Shown here in pieces: positions 34,745 through 46,900 of a DNA stretch of 62,000 bases (positions are counted from its first letter, which is position 1; each line of letters begins with the position of its first letter). Source of the stretch: Lingula anatina (Eukaryota > Brachiopoda > Lingulata > Lingulida > Lingulidae); assembly GCF_001039355.2 (NCBI RefSeq), contig NW_019776168.1, positions 1 through 62,000 on the forward strand, in the 5' to 3' direction. Both the position numbers and the translations under genes were made by a program. The notes beneath the pieces are model-generated. The model was given only the letters and a program-made list of their open reading frames with translations, searched no databases and was not told where the DNA came from.

Positions 34745-35330
34745 ATCGATGTCATAAAGTTCAGTGACCACAGCGGTACCGGGACCTGGTCAACCCTCAC
34801 TGGAATCAAGTTGGTTTTCCTGGAAAAGATGTAGACGTGAAAGGTAGGCCCTATTTCTCATATCAGGGTATGAGGTTCCGTAGACATGTTTCAGAATGCC
34901 TCTTGGAAGGATACTGAGTATGTGCAGGTACATGTAGTATTGCAATTGGTGTCGGATCAGTCCGCGTTTGGAAATCACTCGAGGCCCAAGTTTTAATAAA
35001 TTGTTCCTTCTGGAACGTTACTGGGGCATTATACTGTATACAGGTATCATATTCGTGTTAGAATAAGTCCCTTAAATTTGAATATGCAAAGGTTCGCGAG
35101 AATATTGCATGGTGGCAGCCTTCAGAGGTGATCGTTTAACAGACTGTCATTATTATACCAGCGAGTTGAAACTTGTCACACGTGTGAGATCTCCCAGGAA
35201 CAGTCACATCTGTCACAGTGTATGTCACATACCAAAACTATTACGTCCCTACCACCGTCACATGCTGACATGTATGAATTTGCGCCAGCGCCAGCGAGAG
35301 GTGTTCATGGCATATATCGCGAGAGGGTGA
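34745..35330 (+). repeat. Duplicated upstream flank of gene B
   Basis: Blocks such as accgggacctggtcaacc, atgaggttccgtagacatgt and catggtggcagccttcagag occur in the same order at about 42175-42780, upstream of gene C. This shows that kilobases of flank were copied with the genes. Confidence 0.75.
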
Positions 35331-35619
35331 CAGTGTATTATTTGACATACATACAAAGGAAAAAATACAGTCGTTTCATCCTAAAACACCCCTAAAACCG
35401 AATAAAGTGACCCTATATCACGCTCTAGAGAAGATATATGGAATAATCTCGTCCACGTGCGCTGGTCACCTCCCGCCAAATCCTTACGTAATGTCTGATC
35501 AATTTGGTCAATTTTTGCTAAATACTTGTCGTAGAAGTTCAACTCGCTTGAACAGTATTTAATCAACCGTAGACACTGACCATGCGCGTCTCAGCTGAGC
35601 CACACCTAGATGGGACTGC

Positions 35620-35990
35620 TGCGGAAAAAAAGGTCCCAAGGCAAATCCACTTCTTTTAGTGACATTTCTGATAAGCAAGGAGCGTCGGACAGGGATATAG
35701 TCAAATTAAAGTGCAAAGTAGAAAAAAATCTACGTTTTTGTGATATTTCTGACAACGAGGCAGTTTCGGAATATAGTCAAAGTGAGACGGATGTTTATTA
35801 CAAGTCCACAGGAGTAATAATTCTACGTTTTGGTGACATTTTACTACACTGTACGAGGCGGTTTCGAAATATACATGTGCTGGTTTTCAGAGCATTCATG
35901 TGCTACATGCAATAACAAATTTATAGGGGGAATAGATTTGATTTTTGCCGATATTTCTGATAAAGAAAAGGAGTGAACAGCTTAAAAACA
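35620..35990 (+). repeat. Degenerate tandem repeat of about 105 bases with an open frame
   Basis: The motif ttttgtgacatttctgataa recurs at about 35654, 35737, 35839 and 35945 in changing form. A 101-codon ORF (35610-35915) reads through the first three, giving repeated DISDK/DISDN. No signal peptide or known domain was seen, so coding is doubtful. Confidence 0.4.
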
Positions 35991-36639
35991 AAAGGTAAAT
36001 AACACAACCGTCGTTAAAGAGTTATAGATTGAAAAAAAATTTGTATGCACTTGTGGCCGAAATGTAAAATAATTCCCGTTTTCAAACCATAACCATAATT
36101 ATGATATGACTTAGTTTAATAAAATGATAAAGAATAATTATTGAAGGTGAAAAGTTTCTGAAAATTTTTAAGAGTGTGAGAGATTTTAAATTTGTCTAGG
36201 TATATAACGCAAGCAAAGTCGCTATTCGCTTGATGCCAAGAAGGTTAAATGTAAAGCTCTGTCTTCGGTTTTCGGCATTTTAGAGACCTCAACTAATTTA
36301 ACCAAGATGTAGACGTGAAATTCTGGACTACATCGAGGTTAAATCTAAGTCTTTCGAGAAACGCTACTCAGAAATGTCGAGTGAAGCGCAATATTTCTGG
36401 GTAGCGGCTCCAGGCTGCCCTCGATCTTTACTAAAGCTTGGCTAAATGGACAGGCTTCAGTTATCAGCATATCGCCACGGTCACATAACATCCCTAGTCA
36501 CATAACATAAAACACAAGCGACTCAGTAATCGGGCCAGTGTTATCTCGCCAGCGTCGCGTCACTTTAGCATCGAACATGGAATGTGCTGGACGACATCTT
36601 GCTTCCCGGTAGGAAGTATATACTTTTCAAATAAGGACC

Positions 36640-36712
36640 TTTTTGGAGGTTGGGGCAAGGTAAGAAAAATATACCTTAACGTTTTCTGTTGGCTGTGCCG
36701 CCTTCCTCAATA
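36640..36712 (+). pseudogene. Relic of an array-gene exon 1 end
   Basis: The stretch gttttctgttggctgtgccgccttcct (36684-36710) equals the end of exon 1 in gene B (codons for VFCWLCRLP), preceded by a weaker match (ttttggagg). Nothing else of the exon remains. Confidence 0.6.
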
Positions 36713-36882
36713 AAGCCTTAGTTTTTGTAAAGCATTATTGTCAATGGATCACCAATGTAATGCACGTGACATTAATTCCTAAACTACTTTAGAAGTTTAG
36801 AAATTCTCTTGGAGCTGCTACAATTTACCTTTATATTATTATTTATATTCATATTATTATTTATATTATTCCCATCTCCTAG

Positions 36883-37195
36883 AATACCAGAATTTGAACT
36901 GTCTTTGTTTGCTATGTTCCTAGGATTAAGTGAGCGCGTTTCTTCATTGTAATATTGTTTCGCTATTTCTCTGGTCTCCCCATACAAGTATAAGAAAGTA
37001 TAAGCCCTAATGCCCGTCACGAAGGTCGAGGAAATTCCCGTCATAATTATCATAGAAGTTGACAGAAAACGAGCTTTGTTAAAAGGGATCACTGAAGTCG
37101 GAAAAATAATCACGCAATATGCCAAATTTTACGAAACTAGATCTGATTAAATGTTAACCATAGGTAAAGTTCACATAGGAATTACCTCACCTCAG
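36883..37195 (+). repeat. Duplicated promoter-proximal flank of gene B
   Basis: 36883-36957 matches 42794-42868, and 36985-37195 matches 43370-43610 (cacgaaggtcgaggaaat, aaaagggatcactgaagtcg, ttacctcacctcagcacc). In gene C the two parts are split by about 500 extra bases. Confidence 0.75.
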
Positions 37196-37390
37196 CACCT
37201 TTCTATAAAGTGTAGGATAGAGGCAACTGAGGTTAATTTTTGTGCGCATTTAAGCATGAAAATCTTTCAGGGTTCGAGGCATTGGTCGATCATCAAGAAT
37301 AGAGGTCTACAGGTAATGGGAAGAAATATGAGTGATGCATTTCCCGAAAAATGGCATTTGCCATGGCAATTAGCAACAATTTATTACCAT

Positions 37391-37428
37391 CCAATAAAAA
37401 CGTCGACTTTGTTCTGGCGAATATAAAA
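37391..37428 (+). promoter_or_regulatory. CCAAT and TATA boxes of array gene B
   Basis: CCAAT at 37391 and aatataaaa at 37420-37428, about 100 bases before the start codon. The same order and the shared block actttgttctgg occur before gene C. Confidence 0.6.
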
Positions 37429-37524
37429 TCTGTTGAAACAGGCTAATACTAACATAATGACTTGCAGTCTGTAGAATCAAGTGTCTGTCTTGTTAATGGC
37501 GCCATCGACTTAAAGACTGTCAAT

Positions 37525-40500
37525 ATGTCTGCATTGTCTTTTTTTTCCCTTTTGGTATTGGGGTCAGTCTGTTGTAGTCAACATCCCATAATGAATGTCC
37601 TTCAAAAGGGCATATTTGCAGATGCAACAACTCCTTCCAACAGATTTTTACAAAATCGGATGAGATACAGCCCGACTTTGTGGAGGCCAGCTAGAAGTAT
37701 GGGTACAAAAGACAGTTTACGGGAAAAAAGGTCGCTTAAAAAACCAACTCAAACTATAGCAAAACGTTCCTTCTCCAGACCACGTAGAAAGGCAATAGGA
37801 GTCGGATTAACAGCATTCAACAGTAGTGAATTCATAGAGCGTAGAAAGGCAAATGAAATCGGAATAACAACAGTCAACACTGCTGAATTCACGGAGAGAA
37901 TGAATTTACTGCAAGACAACACAGAATCAAGTCCATTTCCAAGTTCCGAGCCGTTTCAAGCCACCCCTAACACCAGTTCCTTGGGCGATTCCTCCGAAGT
38001 CAGGCCTTTTGCACATTTTTGGAATAGATCACAATTCCTGTTCCCTGCAAACAAAAACTTTTGTTTGAAATTGTTCGGCCGCTTTTCGTGGCAACACATC
38101 ACGTGTTACTGTGACTCATTTTGCGAAATATTTAATGATTGTTGCCTGCCATATCTGTCTTGCAATGAAATACCAACTGATCGTAATGTAACAGCGATCA
38201 AACAATTAAATATAACAAGAAATCAAGTTGAATGCAGATCCCAGAGTACGAAACTTAACCAAGTAAATCTGTCAACAAGAAAGATCCGACAGATAGGGTT
38301 CAGTTATTTCTGGATGGTCTCATCTTGCTTGAGTAGAGCACGCTCAACTCTCCGCCGAAAATGCGAGTTTTCAGGGTTTACAACTGACCTTGACCTTCTC
38401 AGTCCAGTTTCAGATCCAGTATCAAAACTTACCTATAAAAACAAATACTGTGCTGCTTGTTACAATGTAGTTGACACTTCGGTATGGGAGACGATGTTTA
38501 AGTGCGGTCCTATTATTTCTAGCGTATACGAGATAGTTATCAACATAACTTCAATGAAGGATCTTCTTGCACGTATTGAGTTTCACGAAGCATGTTCACT
38601 TTATTTCAAACCACCGAAAGCAATTCCAGGAAGACCATGCACTCTTAAAGGTATTGGCCATCATACCGGGATTCGTTGGTTTAGCACGTGTGGTCCGAAA
38701 AACATTTTCCTTCAAGAACGGTGCCAAAATGCCCCATTTACAATGATGCAGTATGTTCAAGATTTTGGAGGCTTAATATACAGCAGAAATGTTTTCTGTT
38801 GGCTGTGCCGCCTTCCTGACATACCGAACACTTTTACAGATTGCCCAAATTTTGGTGGGTCATTCACTTAATGTGATATTCTTCACGTTATAATGTTGGC
38901 TATTTATGTGCATTTTAAATTGGTCTTCGGCTCATCACATGTCCCTTTATTAACAGTTTTAATTACCCCTATGATAAAATATAACCTGGTAAATGCAGAA
39001 CAGAATGCTTTCAATATCTGTTAAAGTTTTTTAGATTATCTTCAATTAGCATAAAATATATTTTTATTTACCAGTAAGGAAATATATTTTTTGTCAAACT
39101 TTCAGTTGACCCGACAAAAGATCGTGGATTTGACCCTCTCGAATTGGGAGTACTAATTGATGTATCGCACGAAAAGGACTGGTGTAAGCCACAAACAGAC
39201 ACAGTAAGTAACTGACCATAACAAGTGTTGTTAAACGTTCTTGTCTTTTCTTATGTCATACCATAGCCATATATTAAATTCAAACTGTGATTCTGTGTTA
39301 TTTATAGTTAGTTTGCTTTTTCAAAGGATTGTCTACGTGATACTTCTCCTTTAGCATTTTATTTGACCATCTCCCTTCAGTTCTTAATTTAACAAACACT
39401 TTACCTACCAATAATTGATGTGATACTGATGTGAGTTGATACTCACTGACCGCTAGCTGGTATAGCGGTCAGGACCCTCTTATAAATACCACCTACATAG
39501 GCTACCACCTAGCGATCAGTGAGTGTCAACATCTACATCTTGCCCCAGGCAATTTTGCCCATGTGCCTGTTTTGTTTTGCTAGCCAATCCATCTGAATGG
39601 TTCCCATGTAACAACCCAGCCTGGCTATTTGGCGTGTCAGAATTTCCTCCTATATGTCAACGGCTTAGTGATATAGGTATCCCTCTTGACTTAGGAGCCG
39701 CATATTTAAATATAATTAATGTTGGAATATTTCATTGGTCACGCTAGGTATGTCAGTGTTCCACTACTGTCATCCCCAATCTACACGATAATCGGTTGCT
39801 TAGTAGTTATGTTATAGTAAAATTAAACTATGGGTACCCTTGTAGCAATGTACGTAATTGCGTTAGGGTGACACTTTTGCTTGGGGAGTATAAGATTCAA
39901 CTTTTCACTTTCTACAGTTAATTTAAGCTTTACAAAGCTTAATTTAGTGTGGAAAATGAAAAATTTAATCTTAAAACAATCAACGAATCACTCAGATTAA
40001 TTTCCAATAGTAAGTGATTTGTTTTTACATTTAAAGTACATAAAGTTGACTTTGACATTTCAGGCACAGTGCTTTGCCTCAAAAACTTTGGAACAAGACC
40101 AGTGTTTTTCGCCTGTAGTTGGTGTCTTCAATGGTTATTACGACTTAAAGCTATTGATTGTCCCCCAAGATGAACTGTACGTTCTTAAACATCGCATTGA
40201 TTGGACTGACTGTAAATCAATAGCGGAAAAAGCATTACCTTATAGTTTTTCCTATTCCAAACGGGGTGAGTGGGCATTTTTGGAAGAGAAGGTCACATGT
40301 ACGGGCATGACAGCTGATACGAACGTCACGAGTGCCAAGACCTTTGCAGGAACTGCATATGTCTATAATATCCCAGTTGTTTTAAAAAGAAAAATCAACA
40401 GATACGGTCAGAGTATAACCCATTTTGAATCGTTGCAAGATGAGGTTGTCAAGTATCTCCAACAGAAGAGTGTGATTAGCCATAACGGGGTAAATTACAA

Positions 40501-40663
40501 AGTAAGCCTCATCCGGGAAGAGCGGCAAATTTGTGAAAACATTGAACGTGACACAGAGGCTTATACGATGCCGCCGCATTCCTTTGCAACTGACCACCGT
40601 GTCCCCTATTTTGTTATTGTGATATGCTCCAGCGTCGCCCTGATGTACTTTTTGCTATCTTAA
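37525..40663 (+). CDS. Array gene B: secreted somatomedin-B/Methuselah-ectodomain-like protein
   Basis: Exons 37525-38854, 39106-39203 and 40064-40663 (GT-AG; phases 1 and 0) give 675 aa, the longest copy. I took the ATG at 37525 rather than the upstream in-frame one at 37462, because it starts the signal peptide exactly as in A and D and lies below the TATA box. Same order as gene A: signal peptide, furin site RPRR, somatomedin-B-like knot (CYCDSFCEIFNDCC), the modules ending KNKYCAACYN and RNVFCWLCR, exon 2 with DWC, hydrophobic tail ending MYFLLS. A 57-bp tandem duplication (37783-37839 and 37840-37896) adds 19 residues after the furin site. Confidence 0.8.
39435..39530. repeat. Hairpin repeat in intron 2 of gene B
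   Basis: Arms 39435-39461 and 39504-39530 are inverted copies (gttgatactcactgaccgct against gttgacactcactgatcgct), about 24 of 27 bases matching, with a 42-base loop. It may be a small MITE. Confidence 0.6.
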
Positions 40664-42170
40664 TGAAAAGACAGTCTCTTAAGGTAGTGTCCTTATGCTA
40701 ACTGCGCAAGAACGTCACGCCTTGGCGTTTATTTTGTTCTACATTGCATCAGCAGCTTGTGCTTGCGATCTAGCAATTCACGAAAGGTGGCGTTAACAGG
40801 TTGGCTAAAATTGCCTCACAAATGCTTTCCATCACTTTTTGATCATACCTGCCCTTGTTACACATACCGATGCCCAGTGTGGCGAGTAAAGTCGTCGAAA
40901 AACTTTGTTTTCCAAACTTAAAAAATACAACAAGGAAATGGGGAAAAAACAGTTTTATTGTCAAACTGGTTGGAACATACGAACAAAATTTACATGGGTA
41001 CCTGTCATTTTCTTTTTGTAGTAAAGTTATTGATTTACACTTTTACTAATCGCAGAAAATGATTTAAACGGAATCAAATGAGTGAAAGAATAGGGAGTTA
41101 TTGAGTGTTAGTTAAACTTCCTTATGAGTTTACAAGTGTAGAAATTGTTTTCATGATAGGAAAAGATGGAACATGTCAAAGTCACATATAATTCGATTTG
41201 ACTGACTGATCTTTCAATAGATTTGCAAGTTTCTGACACGTGTTAAACACATTCAAACTAAGGATGGATATGGTCCAAGCATGAGTAATCCAAATAATAT
41301 TTAAATATTTTTAATTGAAAACAAGTCTTTTAGAAATTACCTAATAGGGAAATGTTGCATGGTGGTTTGCATCATGAGAATGAAAAATTCCCTGTAATCA
41401 GACAACAAGTGAATGCATGATCATTACGGAGAAATAAATACTTGTGAAATAAATACTTGTGAAATTGTATGTAAAAGACACTCGGTGAATAAACGCCTGA
41501 AAACTCCAGACCGTCATTTTCATTCATGTCTGCCATATGCAATTAAGACCATGTGCAGGAAATATGGACTACCGGTACTAGCACACTTCATGTTTGAAGA
41601 AAATTTTAAATTTATATTTTATGCTTCTATGGTATTTGAATCCAAAGTTTTAATCACCATAGCAAAAAACTAACATGGGTGCCTATCAATTTTAAATCTT
41701 AATACGAATGCCAAAGTCTCAACTTTGCTTGTAAAAAAAATCTGAAAATCTATCAGACAGACGTATCTTAAGGACATTACCTTAAACGTTCAAACAGAAA
41801 CCATATCAAAGTTATTTCTTAGTGTCTTTTTATAACTTCAGTTACACCTCTCTGCGGGCGTGGGATAATATTTTATATGAAAATATGTAATATTACCCCA
41901 CTTACTTTATATTATGCAAGATTTGACAAGCCTACTAAACGATCTGGTCGTTTGTTACCCGGATCCGCGAATTAATGATTCCTATCGCCGTATTTACGAC
42001 TTCGTGTTCTGAGTGTGCAAATACTGACTCCAAGCATCGCATCATTGTCTTCAAACAATTTGTGCAGTGTGTTTGGGGGGTTTGAGAGATCGACTTTCAT
42101 CCGTGTCTCTCGTCATTTATGCTTTGCTTCCTTTTCTTGACCGCAAGGTACTTTCTACATGGCGTAGGAA
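40664..42170. other. 3' flank of gene B, duplicated after gene C
   Basis: No gene was seen. 41690-42140 aligns in order with 50420-50860 after gene C (aaggacattaccttaaacgt, then caaacagaaaccat), so the repeat unit includes the downstream flank. Confidence 0.6.
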
Positions 42171-42174
42171 TACC

Positions 42175-42780
42175 GTGGTACCGGGACCTGGTCAACCATC
42201 ACTGGAATCAATTGGTTTTGCTGAAAAATCAAGGTTTTTCTTATATCGGGCATGAGGTTCCGTAGACATGTTGCAGAATGCCTCTTGAAAGGGTACTGAG
42301 TATGTGTAGGATAATATTGCAAATGGCGATGCATCAGTCCGTGTTTGGAAAACATTCCAAGCCAGCAAGGTCTTAGTAAACTGTTCCTTCTGGAAAGTTT
42401 TCGGGGCATTATACTGTATTCTCAGCAGATATATCACTCTATTTGCAAGAGGTGACTTCGGGGGTAACTCTAGGCTTCATCATTGTATAAAATAGATTTC
42501 TATTTTCATTACAAGTTAACTTAACCGAGTATAATTCGGATGGTGTATAGTAATGTCTGTGGCAAACACATATCTCCTCGACAGTTCTCGTGGGATCTCC
42601 ATAAAAACACTAAAGCTACGGCAAGTGCATTACTTTCAGGTAACATATAAGTGTTAGCATAAGTCCTTTAAATTTGAATATGCAAAGGTTCATATACATG
42701 TATAAGAATATTGCATGGTGGCAGCCTTCAGAGATGACAGATTGACAGATTGTTATTATTATACCAGAGTTGAAAGCACT
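42175..42780 (+). repeat. Duplicated upstream flank of gene C
   Basis: This is the partner of 34745-35330 and lies the same way round. Confidence 0.75.
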
Positions 42781-42870
42781 TATCTTCCATCTTGGAATAC
42801 CAGAATTCGGACTGTTTCTGTTTGCCATGTTCCTATGATTAAGTGAGCGCGTTTCTTTATTGCAATATTT

Positions 42871-43372
42871 AAGGGGCGTACAAACCGAGGGAGGTTGTTA
42901 TCATAGTTGTTCTGATGATATAAGAATGCCTAAGATTGTTTATCTTAGAAAATCATCACCATATGATGTGTATATTATTGATCATAACGAGATTTCAGCG
43001 GGGTTTTTTTTTTCTTTGTCTGTTCTACGCGTTTAATTGTCTTCGAAAACGGCTTGCGCACGCACAATTCATTCACTGCGCTCGCACATTTTACTACTAA
43101 TACCAATACGTTTTCTTTGCATCATCAGCTGCAATGACTTATTTAATTAGGACAGTCACGTCGTGCATCTTCTCACTCGTTCCTCACCTATGGAAATTAG
43201 GTTGAGCGGTTTTCTCACACTTATTCTCATCCGTTCATTCATATGCTAGTATCTCAGTCACGTGGCATGCAGGGTATGTAACAATTGCCAGATGTAAATG
43301 CGATTTTCAGTTCTTTATTTCTACAACATATTATTAAAACAACATAATTTGCCCGCTGGGTTTTTTTTCTAG
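42871..43372. other. Insertion of about 500 bases in the gene C flank
   Basis: The flank of gene B continues directly from gtaatatt to tggtctcccc; in gene C these are 500 bases apart. The extra DNA has no ORF and is not recognised. Clear terminal repeats were not found. Confidence 0.45.
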
Positions 43373-43838
43373 TCTCCCTATACAAGTAAAAAGAAAATCT
43401 CAGCCCTAATGCCTGTCACGAAGGTCGAGGAAATGCCTGCCACAATTACCATAAAAGTTGACAGAAAACGAGCTTAGTTAAAAGGGATCACTGAAGTCGA
43501 AAAACTAATCACGCAATCTGTCAACTATTACGAAACTAGATCTGATAAAATGTTAACCATAGGTAAAGTTCACATAGAAATTACCTCACCTCAGCACCTT
43601 TCTATAAAGTGTAGGTCAGAGTCTTATTTCAAAAAGCGAAAGTCTTAACAACAAATAAAAGAAATTTTAAGACATCTGAGTTAAATTGTTTGGGCGCATT
43701 TAAGCATAACAATCTTTTAGGGTTCGAATCATTGGTCTATCATCAAGGGTAGAGGTCTAGAAGTAATGGGAATAAGTCTGAGTTATGTATTTCCCGAAAA
43801 AAAACATTGCCATGACAATGAGCAAAATTAATCATCAA

Positions 43839-43874
43839 CCAATAAAAAACGACTTTGTTCTGGAGAATATATAT
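43839..43874 (+). promoter_or_regulatory. CCAAT and TATA boxes of array gene C
   Basis: CCAAT at 43839-43843 and aatatatat at 43866-43874, about 100 bases before the start codon, in the same setting as gene B. Confidence 0.6.
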
Positions 43875-43971
43875 CTGTTGAAGCAGGCAACGACTAACAT
43901 AATGATTTGCAGCCTGTAGTGCACAAGTGCCTACCTTGTTTATTGGCGGCATCAACTCAAAGACCATCAAT

Positions 43972-46900
43972 ATGTCTGCATTGTCTTTCTTTTTCCTTTT
44001 GGTATTGGGAGCAATCTGTTGTAGTCAACATCCCATACTGAATGTCCTTCAAAACAGCATATTTGCAGGTACAACAACTCCTGCCAACAGATTTTTACAA
44101 AATCAGATGAGATACAGTCCGACTTTGTTGACTCCAGCTGGAAGTATGGGGACAAAAGACAATGTACGGGAAAAGGAGACGCTCCAAAAAGCTACCCAAA
44201 CTATATCAAAACGTTCGTTCTCCAGACAACGTAGAAAGGCAAATGGAATCGGAATAACAACAGTCAACAGTACTGAACTCACGAAGAGAATAAATCTACA
44301 GCAAAACAACACTGAATCAAGTCTAATACCAATTTTTGAAACGTTTCAAGCCACCCCTAACACCAGCTCCTTGGACGATTCCTCCGAAGTCAGGCGTTTT
44401 GCACATTTTTGGAATAGATCACAATTCCTGTTCCCTGCAAACAAAAACTTTTGTTTAATGTGGAACGGCGGCCACATTTCATGGCAACACATCACATGTT
44501 ACTGTGACTCATTTTGCGAAATATTTAATGATTGTTGCCTGCCATATCTGTCTTGCAACGAAATGCCAACTGATCGTAATGTAACAGCGATCAAACAATT
44601 AAATGTCACAAGAAATCAGGTTGAATGCAGATCCCAGAGTACGAAAGTTAACCAAGAAAATGTGTCAACAACGATGTTCCGACAGCTAGGGCTCAGTTAT
44701 TTCTGGATGGTCTCATCTTGCTCGAGTAGAACACACAGCTCAACTCTCCGCCAAAAATGCGAGTTTTCAGGGTTCACAACTGACCTTGACCTTCTCAGTC
44801 CTGTGTCGGACCCTGTAACACAACTTGCTTTTAAAAACAAATACTGTGCTGCTTGTAACAATGTAGTTGACACTTCAGTATGGGAGACTATGTTTAAATG
44901 CGGTCCTATTAATTCTGACGTTTACGAGATAGTCATTAACATAACTTCAATGAAGGATCTTCTTGAGCGTATTGAGTTTACCGAACAATGTTCACTTTAT
45001 TTCAAATCACCAAAAGAAATCCCAGGAAGGCCGTGCGCTCTTAAAGGTCGTGGTCACCATGATGGGATTCGGCGGTTTAGCACGTGTGGACCGGAAAACA
45101 TTTTTCTTCAAGAACGGTGCCAAAACGCTCCAATTACAATGATGCAGTATTTTAAAGTTCCTGGGAGCTTACTATACAGCAGAAATGTTTTCTGTTGGCT
45201 GTGCCGCCAACTTGTTATGCCGATCAATATTACAGATTGCGAAGATTTTGGTGGGTCATTCATTTAATGTGATCTTCTTCACGTAATAATGTTGCCTATT
45301 TATGTGCCTTTATTGACAGTTTTAATTATTATCATGATAATATAAGCTGGTGAATGCAGAATAGAATGCTTTCAATATCTGTTAAGTTTTTTTAGATTAT
45401 CTTTATTTGCATAAAATATATTTTTGGTAACCAGAAAGGAAATGTATTTTTGACGAACTTTCAGCTGGTCCAACAATAAATCGTGGATTTGACCCTCTCG
45501 AATTGGGAGTACTAATTGATGTATCGCACGAAAAGGACTGGTGTAAGCCACAAACAGGCACAGTAAGTAACCGATCATAATAAGTGTTGTTAAACTTTCT
45601 TGTCTTTTCTTGTGTCATTTGTTTAATCAGCCTTTTCTCTAAATGTCATGTGGCTCCATAAGACTTTTTTGTTTTGAGTCATCTCATAGCCTTGAGTCAT
45701 CTCATAGCCTTAAATTCAAACTGTAATTCTGTTTTATTTATAGATACTGTTTGTTCTTAATTGTCTATGTAATACCATCTTCTCTTTTATCTTTTTAATT
45801 GACCCTCTCCATGTATTTCTTGATTGAATACACACTTTACCAATAATTGATGTTTGAAAGCATTATATGAGAAACAATAATATCATAAAATGCCAGCGTA
45901 TGCTACTTTTCATCCCATTCATCCAAACACTGTCCGTGGGCACCAATGGGGAGTAATTATGCCTAGGTAGTTGTGTAATTTGTTGTTAGTAATTTCTTGG
46001 CAAATTCTGCCCCTGGCACGTTCAACGTAAACTTATGAATAAAAGCGTGAAAAAATGTAGGAATTCTACTTTGTTTTAAATTGCTCATTCCACAAATTCT
46101 CTTTTGACAAAAATATGCATGTTATCTTCATGTTACCATAAAGAAAGTCCGTTACATATTGCCCACTTATCGCAAATATTATGCTTTAAAATGGTAAAAT
46201 AAGAAGGGGAAATTACAAACAAATGTTAAAAAATGATGATGTAAATCCCCTATACGTACACCTTATACATATACCTGTACATATAACACACGTGGTTTAT
46301 GCGCTCGTGCAGGGAACCTACATATCTCAGACAATACAAAAAGTGTTTAAATATTTCCAGGATACGTTTAGGAAACGTTAACGTGTATGTCGTTTTGAAA
46401 CGTTTTGAAACGTTTTTGGTAACGTCATGAATATGTATATCTTTCCTGATGTTTTAAACACGTTTTGATAACGCTGTGAATAAGTGAAAAAATAAAACAA
46501 ATTAACATTTCCAAAACGTTTTCTAAAAACCTTTTTAAAAATGTTGCAATACTTTTGCATAACATTTTACCATTTTTTAAGCTGACTGCTTTTTGGGGGG
46601 TGTGCTGCGTATAGCTCACCATGACTATATTCCCATTGGAAATATACGTTCCCCAGATTTCGATGTGTTAAGGGCGGACCATTTTATGGATAGGGTTAAA
46701 TAACCGTCAAAAACTTCACTTCTCTCAAAAATCCACAGGTGGATTTTTTTACCCCTGTGTTAGCTTTCCTTGCGAGTACATTTATTAGAATTTCATTCTT
46801 AAAATGAAGATAAAACAGTTCATCGGAAAAACATACAATTATCAAGATTTCTTTAAAACGCCTTCAGAATAATTGTGATAAAATTCGTTTTTACAGTCTA

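Noticed and set aside
39523-39747. 74-codon ORF in intron 2 of gene B
   Set aside because: It lies in an intron that aligns with noncoding intron sequence of gene C and has no motif.
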